Assembly (NCBI GenBank): GCA_022842325.1
Contig: JALHPU010000015.1
Span: forward strand, 1-64,000
Reading direction: 5' to 3'
Length of the DNA stretch: 64,000 bases
From: Sulfuritalea sp.
GTDB lineage: Bacteria; Pseudomonadota; Gammaproteobacteria; Burkholderiales; Rhodocyclaceae
The translations under genes and the position numbers were made by a program. Below, piece by piece: positions 38,796 to 50,783 of this stretch (its first letter is position 1; every line of letters starts with the position of its first letter). Under the pieces are notes generated by a model, which was given only the letters and a program-made list of their open reading frames with translations, did no database searches and was not told where the DNA came from.

Positions 38796-39305
38796 CTACG
38801 ATCTCACCTCAATGAACGCAAAATCCAGATGGTGCATGAATTCTCGCAGTATCAGCAAAGTCGCCGAGAACTGTGCAGTGGTCGGGATTGGGTCCATAGT
38901 GGCCGGCCGCCCCTGCACGATCGCGGCAAGCCTATTAAATGTCTGTTCCACCATATCGCGTGAAAGCATCATGTGAGATTGCTCGGGAACGCCGGCAGTT
39001 GTGGCAATGGTGCGAACGGACGCATCTGTCGTGGAAAGTGTTGAGCCGTTCACGATCGAGAGATGAATTCGAAACAGTTCGTCCTCCACCAGGGTGATCG
39101 CGTTCTCCATCTCGGCCTCGGTGGGCGGATTGTGCTTGAATTGCCTTGCGATTCTTACCGAGCCCAATAGTAGCGTAATCGGCGGTGCCGACCCAATTTC
39201 GTCTCGACTGACGACAACGGTCTGCTCCTCCCCGATATGGATGATAGTGGCAGGACCGTTGGCAGAGCGATTATCGATTTTTTGCCTACGTTTATTGCTT
39301 GGCAT
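38796..39305 (-). CDS. Hypothetical protein of 169 residues
   Basis: A soluble protein with a basic N-terminus (MPSNKRRQKIDNRS), a beta-rich part (ATIIHIGEEQTVVVSRDEIG) and a helical second half with FMHHLDFAFIEV at the end. No signal or membrane segment; not recognised. It overlaps the upstream 70-residue gene by 14 bases, so they are probably co-translated. It is convergent with mrpG, 120 bases apart. Confidence 0.55.
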   Translation of the reverse strand: MPSNKRRQKIDNRSANGPATIIHIGEEQTVVVSRDEIGSAPPITLLLGSVRIARQFKHNPPTEAEMENAITLVEDELFRIHLSIVNGSTLSTTDASVRTIATTAGVPEQSHMMLSRDMVEQTFNRLAAIVQGRPATMDPIPTTAQFSATLLILREFMHHLDFAFIEVRS

Positions 39306-39504
39306 CTGGTTTATCTTTTCCCATGGAGTTGAACAACTCGATGGATGCCAGGGCGTTGAACGGCAAGGTTACATTGTGCTTGAGTCCTTCGCCGTAGGCT
39401 GCCTTCAAGTCCTTAAGCAAAACAGCCAAGGCAGTGTCTGCCGTCCACGCTGAAACATCGCTCCAGTTTCTGACGACCCAGCTATCACCTGTACTCACTT
39501 TCAA
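39292..39504 (-). CDS. Hypothetical protein of 70 residues
   Basis: A small protein (MKVSTGDSWVVRNWSDVSAW, later LLKDLKAAYGEGLKHNVTLP) of unknown family. Its last 14 bases overlap the start of the 169-residue gene. No convincing ribosome site was found, but coding frame overlap with its partner supports expression. Confidence 0.45.
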   Translation of the reverse strand: MKVSTGDSWVVRNWSDVSAWTADTALAVLLKDLKAAYGEGLKHNVTLPFNALASIELFNSMGKDKPDAKQ

Positions 39505-39611
39505 TAGATAGCGGTTTCAAGTCCCAAGCGCTTCGCGACGGCCGATCAAATTGTCAGACATCATGCAAACCGTCGCGAAGCAAGAGGGAGCGTTGGTTGC
39601 AGCGTGCTGGC

Positions 39612-40211
39612 TCAGCTGAACAGTTTGTTGGCGGTTTCGGCAATCAGCTTGCCCTGAAAGCGCGCCCCATCGAGTTCGTTCGCGCTAGGCTGACGCTGCC
39701 CCTGACCGCCGGCAATCGTCGTCGCGCCGTACGGGCTGCCGCCAACGATTTCATCGAGCGTCATCTGGCCCTGGTAGCTGTAGGGCAGGCCGACGATGAC
39801 CATGCCGAAATGCATGAGGTTGGTGATCACCGAAAACAGCGTGACCTCCTGCCCGCCGTGCTGAGTGGCGGTCGACGTGAAGGCGCCACCAACCTTGCCG
39901 TGCAAGGCGCCCCGCGCCCACAGTCCGCCGGCCTGGTCGAGGAAACTCGCCATTTGCGAAGGCATGCGGCCGAAGCGAGTCGGGCAGCCGACGATGATGG
40001 CGTCGTAATCGGGCAGTTCTGCCACCGTCGCCACCGGGGCGGCCTGGTCGAGCTTGAAATGGGCGGCTTTGGCGACCTCTGCCGGGGCCGTTTCGGGCAC
40101 CCGCTTGACATCGACCGTGGCGCCTGCGGAGCGGGCACCTTCGGCGACGGCCTGCGCCATGGATTCAATATGACCGTAGCTTGAGTAATAGAGCACGAGG
40201 ACTTTTGACAT
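39612..40211 (-). CDS. wrbA: WrbA-type NAD(P)H:quinone oxidoreductase
   Basis: A 199-residue flavodoxin-like protein starting [20 protein letters not shown], with the FMN-phosphate loop (SSYGHIESM), the [20 protein letters not shown] segment and [12 protein letters not shown], all typical of WrbA. It reduces quinones by two electrons and so limits redox cycling. It heads away from, and is probably controlled with, the DoxX and reductase genes on the same strand, possibly by the LysR regulator at 41673. Confidence 0.9.
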   Translation of the reverse strand: MSKVLVLYYSSYGHIESMAQAVAEGARSAGATVDVKRVPETAPAEVAKAAHFKLDQAAPVATVAELPDYDAIIVGCPTRFGRMPSQMASFLDQAGGLWARGALHGKVGGAFTSTATQHGGQEVTLFSVITNLMHFGMVIVGLPYSYQGQMTLDEIVGGSPYGATTIAGGQGQRQPSANELDGARFQGKLIAETANKLFS

Positions 40212-40392
40212 GGGTATCTCCACTTGAGGTTATTGGTTTTGCGATGGTCTGTACGCGGCACGGGCGTGAATTCGCGACAACGTCCACCACGCGGAATAAT
40301 AGGCGTTATAAAGTGTTGCAGAAAATATTCATGCGCTTCGGGATTCAAGCGCGGCGCCAGTGCCGCACTTGAATCCGAAGTCATATCGGCGA

Positions 40393-40860
40393 CTACTGCC
40401 GTTCAAGTCGTTCGGCCAGCACCGCATCGATTGATGCCCGCCCCGCGCCGCTGATCCCCAGCGATACGGTCGCGGCCAGCAAGGCGAGGCCGAACTCGAT
40501 GCCGTTGTTGCTCATGAACAGGCCGTTACCGATATGCACGCTGAAGATGGCGACCAGCATGGTGAAGCCCAATATGGCCGCAGCGGGGCGAACCAGGAGA
40601 CCCAGGAGCAGGGCCAGACCGCCGAAGAACTCGGCGCCGCCGGCCAGCGCGGCCATCAACATACCCGGTTCGATGCCGATCGAGGCCATCCATTTGCCGG
40701 TTCCTTCGAGGCCGTAGCCGCCGAACCAGCCAAACAGTTTCTGTGCGCCGTGGGCGGCGAAGATGATGCCAACCGGAATGCGCAGGGCGAGTGGAGACAG
40801 TCCGGCGGTGGTGGCAACGAGGTGCTTGATGATCGAAGTGTTGTTGGCATTCATGGTCAT
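40393..40860 (-). CDS. DoxX-family membrane protein
   Basis: A 155-residue, four-helix protein. LRIPVGIIFAAHGAQKLFGW and GGAEFFGGLALLLGLLVRPA are typical DoxX-family motifs. Family members take part in thiol/redox or quinone stress responses. It lies 26 bases behind the F420-type reductase gene, which suggests an operon. Confidence 0.85.
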   Translation of the reverse strand: MTMNANNTSIIKHLVATTAGLSPLALRIPVGIIFAAHGAQKLFGWFGGYGLEGTGKWMASIGIEPGMLMAALAGGAEFFGGLALLLGLLVRPAAAILGFTMLVAIFSVHIGNGLFMSNNGIEFGLALLAATVSLGISGAGRASIDAVLAERLERQ

Positions 40861-40886
40861 GCTCCTGGGTTCAGTTCAAAAAAGTC

Positions 40887-41519
40887 TCAACTCTTGCGGA
40901 TGAAGGTCGGCGCGATGCTGGTACCAAGTCCGGCGCCGTAGCCGAGGTAGATGTTCAGCCCGGCCAGCGGTTCGAGATAACGCGCGTTCTTGAGGCTGCC
41001 GGCGTCGATGGTTTCGAAGCCCATGCTGTCGGCCAACTGGCGCGCCGTTTCCTTCGCTGCGGGGCTGTCGCTGGCGAGAAACACGCTGACCTTGCGACCA
41101 CCGCCGAAATCAGCCCCCTCGGCCAGCACCGGCGCGAAGACGGTGTTGAACGCCTTGACCACTTCGGCGCCCGGCACCGCCTTGGCGATTTCCTCGCTGG
41201 CCGATGTGCTGTGGCCAAGCGTGAGGCCCATGTAGTCGGCCGTCAGCGGGTTGGTGATGTCGATCACCACCTTGCCTTGCAGATTGCCGACCGAGCGCAG
41301 CGCGGCAATGGCATCGTCGAAGGCGGTCGCCAGCACTACGACATCGGCGCCGGCTGCGGCGTTGCCGGCATTGACTGCCGCAGCACCTGGGTTGGCGGCG
41401 GCGACGGTGCGCGCCTTGTCGAGATTGCGTGCGGTGATGCTGACCTGGTGGCCGGCGCGGGTGAGTTGCTTGACGAAGGCCGAGCCCATATTGCCGGCGC
41501 CAATAACGGTAACTTTCAT
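40887..41519 (-). CDS. NADPH-dependent F420-reductase-like oxidoreductase
   Basis: A 210-residue Rossmann protein with the dinucleotide loop VIGAGNMGSAF at the N-terminus and DITNPLTADYMG and VKAFNTVFAPVLAEG further on, as in the family of coenzyme-F420-dependent NADP reductases found in many bacteria that lack F420. The likely cofactor is therefore NADPH; the substrate is unknown. It is divergent from the LysR regulator with about 150 bases between, a common layout for LysR control. Confidence 0.85.
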   Translation of the reverse strand: MKVTVIGAGNMGSAFVKQLTRAGHQVSITARNLDKARTVAAANPGAAAVNAGNAAAGADVVVLATAFDDAIAALRSVGNLQGKVVIDITNPLTADYMGLTLGHSTSASEEIAKAVPGAEVVKAFNTVFAPVLAEGADFGGGRKVSVFLASDSPAAKETARQLADSMGFETIDAGSLKNARYLEPLAGLNIYLGYGAGLGTSIAPTFIRKS

Positions 41520-41672
41520 GATGATTCCTTTCTGAGCAGTGGTTGGAGTGAAGCTTTGCCGTTGCGTGTTTGTTGTGCGCTTGGCATGGATGGAACTTTA
41601 TAGAACCGATTAAGATTGATAAACTGGACTCGGTGGCATAGATCGTTCCGATAAACGAGACAATAGAAGGCA

Positions 41673-42572
41673 ATGAACAAGCTTTTGCAAATCGAGGTTC
41701 TGGTCGAGGTCGTGCGTTCCGGCAGCTTTGTCGGTGCGGCCGAGGTGCTCGGCATGTCGAAGGCGGCGGTGTCGCGCCACGTCAGCGAACTCGAGGCCCG
41801 GCTCGGCATGCGGCTCCTGCAGCGCACGACGCGCCGGCTCGCCTTGACCGAGGCGGGGCAGATCTTTCATGCCCGCAGCAAGGACATCCTGGACAGCGTG
41901 AGCGAGTCCGAGGACGAAATTTCGACCCAGACCGGCACCGCCAGCGGCCAATTGCGGATCAGCGCCCCGGTGACTTTTGGAGTGCGCCATCTGGCACCAC
42001 TGTGGGGCGAGTTCCGGCGGCGCCACCCCAAGGTGACGCTGGACATCACGCTGGCCGACCGGGTGGTCGATCTGATCGAGGAGGGCTACGACCTGGCGAT
42101 CAGGATCGGCCGCCTGAGCAGTTCAACGCTGGTCAGCCGCCGGCTGGCAATCACCCGCATGGTGCTCTGCGCCGCACCCGACTATCTCGCTGCGCACGGC
42201 ACGCCGCGTCATCCGCACGAACTGGCGGGGCATGAAATCCTGGCCTACAGCTACTGGTCGGACAAGGATGAATGGCGCTTCGACGGTCCGGAGGGGGCGG
42301 TCAGCGTGCGTACCCAGCCCTGCCTGAGTTCCAACAGTGGCGATACCTGCCGGGCCGCGGCACTGGCTTGCCAAGGGGTGATCCTGCAACCCTCGTTTTT
42401 AGTGGATACGGATTTGGCGGCGGGTACGTTGGTCGAGTTAATGCCAGAGTATCGGGCGGTCGAATTGGGAATTTACGCCGTCTATCCGACGCGCAAACAC
42501 GTCCCGGCCAAGGTGCGGGCGCTGCTCGACTTTCTCGGCGAGCGATTTGGCGACGCGGGGCGCTTCCGCTAG
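41673..42572 (+). CDS. LysR-family regulator of the redox cluster
   Basis: A 299-residue LysR protein: helix-turn-helix (VVRSGSFVGAAEVLGMSKAA; RLGMRLLQRTTRRLALTEAG) and sensor domain (LADRVVDLIEEGYDLAIRIG). Divergence from the reductase gene suggests that it controls 39612-41519. Its 3' end is the parent type of the scrap at 28676-28837. Confidence 0.87.
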   Translation: MNKLLQIEVLVEVVRSGSFVGAAEVLGMSKAAVSRHVSELEARLGMRLLQRTTRRLALTEAGQIFHARSKDILDSVSESEDEISTQTGTASGQLRISAPVTFGVRHLAPLWGEFRRRHPKVTLDITLADRVVDLIEEGYDLAIRIGRLSSSTLVSRRLAITRMVLCAAPDYLAAHGTPRHPHELAGHEILAYSYWSDKDEWRFDGPEGAVSVRTQPCLSSNSGDTCRAAALACQGVILQPSFLVDTDLAAGTLVELMPEYRAVELGIYAVYPTRKHVPAKVRALLDFLGERFGDAGRFR

Positions 42573-42676
42573 AGTCTGTGCTTCTGTCTGGAACCTAAGC
42601 AGCGGTTGCCTGAAGCACACGCGGCTGACCGGCAAGTTGCGTATCCAGATCGCCTTGCCTGAAGGGAGTCCCGGCC

Positions 42677-43558
42677 ATGATCAGCATCGAGCGCATCGCC
42701 ACACGTCCGGCCGACCTCGGCGGCGGCATGATCGTGCGTCGCGCATTGCCAACCCGACAGCGGCGCATGGTGGGTGCCTGGTGCTTCCTCGATCATGCCG
42801 GGCCGGTGGAGTTTCCCGAAGGCGAGTCGATGCGAGTCGGAGCACATCCCCATACCGCCCTGCAGACATTTACTTGGCTGATCGAAGGCGAAATCCTCCA
42901 CCGGGACAGCCTGGGCAGCGAACAGATCATCCGTCCGGGGCAGGTGAACCTGATGACAGCCGGGCGCGGCATCGTCCATACGGAGGACTCACTGCCTCAT
43001 GTCCGTCGGCTACATGCCGCGCAACTGTGGATTGCCTTGCCGCGTGAGGCGGCGGATTGCGCGCCGGCTTTCGACCACCATCCCAAATTGCCAAACTGGA
43101 CCGAGAACGACTGCGAACTCACACTGCTGGCTGGCACCTATCGCGGCCATCGCGCGCCAGTACGCCTGTATTCGCCGTTATTGTGTCTTGATCTGTACAG
43201 CATGCCTGGCGCCACGATCGAGCTTGAGCTGAATCCGGATTTTGAGTATGGCATCCTGCCTTTGGAAGGCTCGGTGTTCCTCGAAGGGAACAGCTTCGCG
43301 ATGGACGAGTTTATCTATCTCGGTGTCGGCATCGACAAGCTCCGCCTGAAACTGGCGGCCGGCAGCCGCCTTCTGCTGCTGGGTGGCGAGCCGTTCGGCG
43401 AACCCATCGTGATGTGGTGGAACTTTGTCGGCCACAATAAGTCAGCCATCGCCGCTGCCCAGCGCGAATGGGAATCCGGCGGATTGCGCTTTGGGCACGT
43501 CGAGGGCGACGATGGGCGGCGACTTGTTGCGCCTACTTTGCCTTGGTCGGGTTACTGA
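42677..43558 (+). CDS. Pirin-family protein
   Basis: A 293-residue bicupin. The metal-binding motifs are AHPHTALQTF (two His) and RGIVHTED (His and Glu) in the N-terminal cupin domain, as in pirins that may act as quercetinases or redox-linked regulators. It follows the LysR gene by about 100 bases and ends 7 bases inside the convergent DedA-rhodanese gene. Confidence 0.85.
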   Translation: MISIERIATRPADLGGGMIVRRALPTRQRRMVGAWCFLDHAGPVEFPEGESMRVGAHPHTALQTFTWLIEGEILHRDSLGSEQIIRPGQVNLMTAGRGIVHTEDSLPHVRRLHAAQLWIALPREAADCAPAFDHHPKLPNWTENDCELTLLAGTYRGHRAPVRLYSPLLCLDLYSMPGATIELELNPDFEYGILPLEGSVFLEGNSFAMDEFIYLGVGIDKLRLKLAAGSRLLLLGGEPFGEPIVMWWNFVGHNKSAIAAAQREWESGGLRFGHVEGDDGRRLVAPTLPWSGY

Positions 43559-44484
43559 CTCTCCGGCTTCCCGGTCGCGGCACGCCAAGCATCGTACCCA
43601 CCCTGCAAGGGCCGGACGGATAGATAGCCAGCATTGAGCAAATTCCGGGCAGCCTGGACAGCACCGGCATCCTCGGGGCAAGCGCATAGCGTGACGATGG
43701 GATGAGACTTCGGCCAATCGCCGACCGCCTCGCGCAGGAAATCATGCTCGGCAACCTTCGTACCGGGAATCGGGCCGGTCTGTGCAACCATCGTAGCGCC
43801 GCGCAGATCAAGCACCAGCGGCGGCTGTTCGGCCTGCATCGCCGCGACCAACTCGCCAGGGGTAATGTGTGGAACGGCGCAGAATTTCCTGAACCGGTAT
43901 TTCTGCCACAGCTTCCATCCCAGCCAGATGCCGAGCACAGCCGCTGCAATCAGCGCCGCATTGCCGGCATGCTGTTCCAGAAACGTGATGGTGGCTTGCA
44001 CGGTATCCTTCAGCATCCAGCCCGCCCCCAGAGCCAGCCCGGCCCACAAGCCGGCGCCGGCCCCGGCGGCCAGGAGAAACCCCGGCTGGCTCATGCGCAG
44101 CGCGCCGGCAATCGGCGGTGCCACCGTCGAGAAGCCGGGAATGAATTTGGCCACGACAAGTGATGACACGCCCCAGCGAATGAAGCGCGCCTCGGTCTGG
44201 CTGACGCAGGAGGCGGGGTTGATGGAGAGCTTGCACAAGCCCGACAACACCCGGTAGCCGAAAAGTTTGCCCGACCAATACCAGATCCAGTCAGCAATCA
44301 CGGAAGCGACGATGGCGGCAGCCAGAACTTTGCCCAGGTCACCCGGCGTCGCCATCAGGCTGCCGGCCAGCAACAAGGTCGGCACCGCCGGCACCGGCAA
44401 TCCGATCTGCTGCAGGAATACGTTTACGAATATGACCGCAACAGCATCCTGTCGCAAGGTTTCGCCAATCTGTGCCATCTCCAC
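43552..44484 (-). CDS. DedA membrane protein fused to a rhodanese domain
   Basis: A 310-residue protein. Residues 1 to about 200 are DedA-like with several helices and the typical EARFIRWGVSSLVVAKFIPG plus APPIAGALRM. Residues 205-310 are a rhodanese fold (PPLVLDLRGATMVAQTGPIP) whose active-site loop reads TLCACPEDAG, starting with a Cys at the expected place. DedA proteins take part in membrane lipid transport and envelope homeostasis; the fused rhodanese would handle sulfur on the cytoplasmic side. Overlaps the pirin gene tail-to-tail. Confidence 0.85.
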   Translation of the reverse strand: MEMAQIGETLRQDAVAVIFVNVFLQQIGLPVPAVPTLLLAGSLMATPGDLGKVLAAAIVASVIADWIWYWSGKLFGYRVLSGLCKLSINPASCVSQTEARFIRWGVSSLVVAKFIPGFSTVAPPIAGALRMSQPGFLLAAGAGAGLWAGLALGAGWMLKDTVQATITFLEQHAGNAALIAAAVLGIWLGWKLWQKYRFRKFCAVPHITPGELVAAMQAEQPPLVLDLRGATMVAQTGPIPGTKVAEHDFLREAVGDWPKSHPIVTLCACPEDAGAVQAARNLLNAGYLSVRPLQGGYDAWRAATGKPESQ

Positions 44485-44691
44485 CGCAAACTCCCGCAGA
44501 TATTAGCTACGACGCGCGTTAACCTTGACCAAAGCCTGCACCTGGCCATTGGCATACCGGCAGGTTTCAGGATGCTGCTGTCGTAGAAGTTACAACCGCC
44601 ACCGGCCGCACTTGGCCGACTGCACGTATTGAGCATCGTGCCAGAAAGCGGTCGCACGATGTAGCAGGGCGACCGCCAAATGATGAAGACT

Positions 44692-45306
44692 CTAAATCTC
44701 AGTCTGCTCAGAGATCTCCAGGGCGTCATCTACTTCAATACCGAGATACCGAACGGTGCTTTCCAGCTTCGAGTGACCCAACAGAAGCTGAACGGCCCGT
44801 AGATTCTTGGTCCTTTTGTAGATCAGTGTCGCCTTGGTACGCCGCATCGTATGGGTGCCATAGACCGTCGGATCGAGGCCGATAGCAGCAACCCAATGAT
44901 GGACGATCCGAGCGTACTGTCGCGTTGAGACATGGGGCGATTTGGAAAGGCGGCTAGGAAACAGGAATTGCTCCGGCTTCAACTTCCCTTTCTCTATCCA
45001 CGCTGCGACAGCGGCCCTGGTGGGCTCAGTCAGCTCGAACTGTACCGGCCGTTGCGTTTTCCGCTGCACGACCATTGCTCGGGCCAAGACCTGGCTGCCG
45101 TGTGTGATATCACGAACGTGCAAATTGACGAGATCACAGCCCCGGAGCTTGCTATCGATTGCGAGGTTGAACATGGCCAAGTCTCGAACCTGATGCGCAT
45201 TCTGGAGCTGAATCCGGATGGCCCAGATATCCTTCGGCTTCAAGGGTGGCTTCTGACCAACCAGCTTGCCTTTGTTCCAGGGTTCCAAGTGATGAGTGGA
45301 TTCCAT
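44692..45306 (-). CDS. Small tyrosine recombinase (FimB/integrase-like)
   Basis: A 204-residue recombinase consisting mainly of the catalytic domain: Arg55 (DSKLRGCDL), Lys83 (VQRKTQR), His152 and Arg155 (HTMRR), His178 (LLGHSKL) and Tyr187 (VRYLGIE). The short length without a full core-binding domain resembles the FimB/FimE-type invertases and some genomic-island integrases. No invertible repeat pair or attachment site was found beside it, so its target is unknown. Confidence 0.85.
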   Translation of the reverse strand: MESTHHLEPWNKGKLVGQKPPLKPKDIWAIRIQLQNAHQVRDLAMFNLAIDSKLRGCDLVNLHVRDITHGSQVLARAMVVQRKTQRPVQFELTEPTRAAVAAWIEKGKLKPEQFLFPSRLSKSPHVSTRQYARIVHHWVAAIGLDPTVYGTHTMRRTKATLIYKRTKNLRAVQLLLGHSKLESTVRYLGIEVDDALEISEQTEI

Positions 45307-45620
45307 AACTGACTCCTACGTTGTTGATCGGAGTCTGATTGTTCTACGTCTGAGCGACGGGCGCATTTCCGATCAGGTGCTGGGTGCGTTCAACCGGTCT
45401 GAACCTGTCGGTTCCAGTATTTGAAAGAGCCATCATCAATATGGCCACTTCATTTTGATACCTGCCTGACGTTGGCCACTTGGCACCGCTTGCATATTGG
45501 CTTTAGTCTCAACGATGTCGGTAAATAGCAGCCATGACTGAAGCCAGCGAGCCCATCTGTGATAGCGGGAGCCAATCATGGACATTGGATAAATTCACTT
45601 GCTGCCGGGAAGTGCTATGG
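45307..45620. other. Non-coding stretch before katG
   Basis: No gene was supported. It contains decayed phrases such as TTGGCCACTTGGCACCGCTTG that resemble other non-coding stretches in the window. Confidence 0.4.
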
Positions 45621-47850
<2,230 letters not shown>

Positions 47851-48492
47851 TATTGGCAGGATGTCCTGGAGCACCAGTCGAACGCAATCGTGCTGGCATC
47901 CAGGATGCCTCTCGCGCCATCACAGGCTGGGCGGCAGGGCAGCTCAGATGCCGGCCGTTGCGCAACCACCTGCACCGGCATCGCCCACTACCGGTCGCTA
48001 CCTCTTACCGTGCGAGCTGTTTAGTGCTTAGACGCAAAGGGCGAGTAGCGATTTTCGATAAGCTGCCGCTCTGACTCATCGCCCTGGCTATTTACTGAGG
48101 AATTTGCGAACGGCGGCAATAAGCATTGTTGCAGCCCATCAAGCAGCAAGCGCCCAATGGCCGTTCAGGCCGAGTTGTGTGAATTGACGTTACGGCAGGT
48201 TTTCGAGAGAACCAGCCATTCCAGTGGCCGCTATCCGGTGGAGACCAATTTCCGCTTGTGGCCGGCAAGACTCAGTGCCCACCGGCAGCTACTTGGCATC
48301 GGACCTCAGCGGCAGCTATTCGACCGCAAACTTGTAGTGATCAGTGCGTGATCGGTGCCCAAAACGGCCTTAGCGGTTTCCCGATAGTGGCCAGTCAGCC
48401 AAACCCAGGTTCTGCGAACTGGGATGCTCCGAAGCGACCGTTGGCGACATTTCAGCGTTCCCATGTATCGGGATCACCGGTCTCGTTCTACT
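47851..48492. other. Non-coding stretch with a third, partial copy of the degenerate repeat
   Basis: No gene was seen in 642 bases. Bases 48279-48298 (CCACCGGCAGCTACTTGGCA) match the copy B core at 20932-20951 in 18 of 20 positions, and a further piece (GCGGCAGC...GCAAACTTG) follows. It seems to be another decayed member of the family described at 2195 and 20915. Confidence 0.4.
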
Positions 48493-49914
48493 TCACGTTA
48501 GCTCACCCGACTTCGGTGGGCCGAAGGGCAAAATCAGCTCGAAAGCCGTGATCCCGTGGTCCGATCGTCCCAGTATCTCTCCATCGTGAGCGCGGGCAAT
48601 CGAGCGCGTAATCGCCAGACCCAGCCCCGCGCCTTCGCCAAGATACTGGCGGGAAGTATCGACGCGATAAAACCGGTCGAACAGTCGCCCCATGTGCTCC
48701 GCTGGAATGGTATCCCCGGTATTTTCGACCACAAGCTTCGCCACCCTTTGATCGCTGTCGTCCATTCGAACGGTGACGCGGCCACCATCCGGCGTGTGGC
48801 GAACGGCATTGGATAGCAGATTGCTGATAGCGCGCCGGATCATCAGGCGATCTCCCCATACGATGCCGCTTCCGGAACATTCCAATGTGATGTGTTTCTC
48901 TTCAGCGAGAACTCCGTGATACTCCAGCAACCCCTCGACCTCAAGGGCCAGGTCAACCGGCTCACGGTTGGGAATGATCAAGTCATTTTCCGACTTGGCG
49001 AGAAAGAGCATGTCAGCAATCATGCGCGACAAACGTTCGAATTCCTCCACATTGGAGGCCAGGATGTCGCGGTAGTCGTCGGCCGTCCTGACCTTCGACA
49101 GCGTCACCTGCGTCTGCGTCAACAGGTTGCTGACGGGTGTGCGCAGTTCATGGGCGAGGTCCGAAGAGAAGTCCGACAGCCGCCGAAAGGAACCCTCCAG
49201 ACGGGCCAGCATCTCGTTGAGGGTTTCGGCGAGATCCGCCAGTTCGGTCGGAATCGAGTCCGTAGGTAGTCGGGCGTTGAGTCGATGCGCGGTAATACCT
49301 GCCGCCTCACGTTTGATGGCCTGTAATGGCGCGAGCCCGCGCCGAACGGCAGCCCAACCAAGAACGCCTGTCGCGAGGGCTGCCAGGATCACCACGGACC
49401 ACAGGGTGGTTCGAAATGAACTCATGAAGTGCTGGTGATGTGAAATATCGGTCGCCACGGCAACCACAGCGGGCTGGACACCGTCGATACCCGTTCGCGT
49501 TCGAGCGACAAGTCCGCGGAAGGGCGTACCCTGCTTCGATCTCCAGACCGTCGGATGCGTGGAAACGTCCAGTATCTGCCGATCCAGCAACGCCTGAGGA
49601 AAATCCGCACCGCTCGTCGCAAAGAGTGTCCGACCGTCCGGACCTACGACGAGAACCTCCAGCGCGTGGTGTCCGATCAAGGAGTCGTCCAGTTGTTGCG
49701 GAAGAGAATCCAGATCCTTCTTCGAATGGACCTTCTCAAGAGCGTGCCGGGCCAGTTCCAGCTTGCCGGAGAGAACTTCCATGTCTTGCTCTTCAAAATG
49801 CGCCTCGACTGAGCGGCCGATCAAGAAACCAAGTACCAGCAGAACCACTGTCGAGACTAACGCAAAGAGCAGCGTCAGACGGAAGGTAATTGACTTTTGC
49901 CCGCTCAATCGCAT
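48493..49914 (-). CDS. Heavy-metal sensor histidine kinase (CusS/CzcS/IrlS type)
   Basis: A 473-residue kinase with two membrane helices ([40 protein letters not shown]) around a periplasmic sensor of about 130 residues. A HAMP domain, an H-box with His255 ([12 protein letters not shown]), an N-box ([11 protein letters not shown]) and a G-box ([11 protein letters not shown]) follow. The periplasmic part contains a His cluster close to the membrane (DISHHQHFM), a candidate metal site. It overlaps the regulator gene by 10 bases. Likely ligand is Cu, Ag or Zn/Cd. Confidence 0.9.
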   Translation of the reverse strand: MRLSGQKSITFRLTLLFALVSTVVLLVLGFLIGRSVEAHFEEQDMEVLSGKLELARHALEKVHSKKDLDSLPQQLDDSLIGHHALEVLVVGPDGRTLFATSGADFPQALLDRQILDVSTHPTVWRSKQGTPFRGLVARTRTGIDGVQPAVVAVATDISHHQHFMSSFRTTLWSVVILAALATGVLGWAAVRRGLAPLQAIKREAAGITAHRLNARLPTDSIPTELADLAETLNEMLARLEGSFRRLSDFSSDLAHELRTPVSNLLTQTQVTLSKVRTADDYRDILASNVEEFERLSRMIADMLFLAKSENDLIIPNREPVDLALEVEGLLEYHGVLAEEKHITLECSGSGIVWGDRLMIRRAISNLLSNAVRHTPDGGRVTVRMDDSDQRVAKLVVENTGDTIPAEHMGRLFDRFYRVDTSRQYLGEGAGLGLAITRSIARAHDGEILGRSDHGITAFELILPFGPPKSGELT

Positions 49915-50588
49915 CCAGGCATCTCCAGCACGTAACCCATACCACGCACGGTACGGATGAGCTTTGGCTCGAATCCGTCATCCATCTTTGCCCGGAGGCG
50001 CCTGACGGCGACTTCAATCACATTCGTGTCACTGTCAAAATTCATGTCCCATACTTGCGATGCGATCAGCGAGCGGGGAAGAACCTCACCCTGCCGGCGC
50101 AACAGCAGTTCGAGCAGTGCGAATTCCTTTGCCGTCAGGTCGATGCGGCGGCCTCCACGGGTTACCCGGCGGCGCAGCAAATCGAGTTCCAGATCCGCCA
50201 CCCGCATCTGCTCTGGTTCCTTGCTGCGACTCCCTCGACGCAACAAGGAACGCACTCGGGCCAGCAACTCGGCAAAGGCGAAGGGCTTCACCAGGTAATC
50301 GTCGGCGCCTTGCTCGAAACCCTTTACGCGATCCGCGACCTGATCGCGAGCCGTGAGAAACAGTACCGGCAACTCACGCTTGACGCGGCGTATGCCGGCG
50401 AGTACCTGCCAGCCATCCAGCTTGGGCAGCATCACGTCGAGTATCGCCAGATCGTAGTCTCCGGTTTCGCCCAGGTGCAGACCGTCTACGCCATCAAGTG
50501 CCAGATCGACGACGAAACCCGCCTCGACCAGACCCTGTTTGACGTACTCGCCGGTTTTCCGCTCATCTTCGACAAGAAGTATTTTCAT
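49905..50588 (-). CDS. Heavy-metal response regulator (CusR/CzcR/IrlR type)
   Basis: A 227-residue OmpR-family regulator: receiver domain with phospho-acceptor Asp51 ([13 protein letters not shown]) and conserved Lys (LFLTARDQ, later [10 protein letters not shown]), then a winged-helix domain ([40 protein letters not shown]). It is transcribed away from the second RND operon, with a perfect dyad in the 195-base gap, and heads the operon with the kinase. Confidence 0.92.
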   Translation of the reverse strand: MKILLVEDERKTGEYVKQGLVEAGFVVDLALDGVDGLHLGETGDYDLAILDVMLPKLDGWQVLAGIRRVKRELPVLFLTARDQVADRVKGFEQGADDYLVKPFAFAELLARVRSLLRRGSRSKEPEQMRVADLELDLLRRRVTRGGRRIDLTAKEFALLELLLRRQGEVLPRSLIASQVWDMNFDSDTNVIEVAVRRLRAKMDDGFEPKLIRTVRGMGYVLEMPGCD

Positions 50589-50648
50589 CGCGCTTCCATC
50601 TCATGCTGATGGCGCGATTGTGCGCGCACGGAATCGATGGACTCCAGA

Positions 50649-50666
50649 GATTACATAAATGTAATC
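50649..50666 (+). promoter_or_regulatory. Probable response-regulator box between the two-component genes and the second RND operon
   Basis: A perfect dyad GATTACAT-AA-ATGTAATC. Almost the same box recurs at 57378-57395. In both, GTCAGC follows 6-8 bases after the box. Such boxes are known for CusR/CopR/CzcR-type regulators. From its place it can serve both the regulator operon and the genes from 50784. Confidence 0.75.
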
Positions 50667-50783
50667 CGGGCGTCAGCCAATTGACGGAATGACCCAATCA
50701 GAATGCGCCTTACTCGAAGTCTAAACAAAGATTGCACGGAACCCCAACATGAATCGTCCATTGATCGCAGCTGAAAACCGAAC

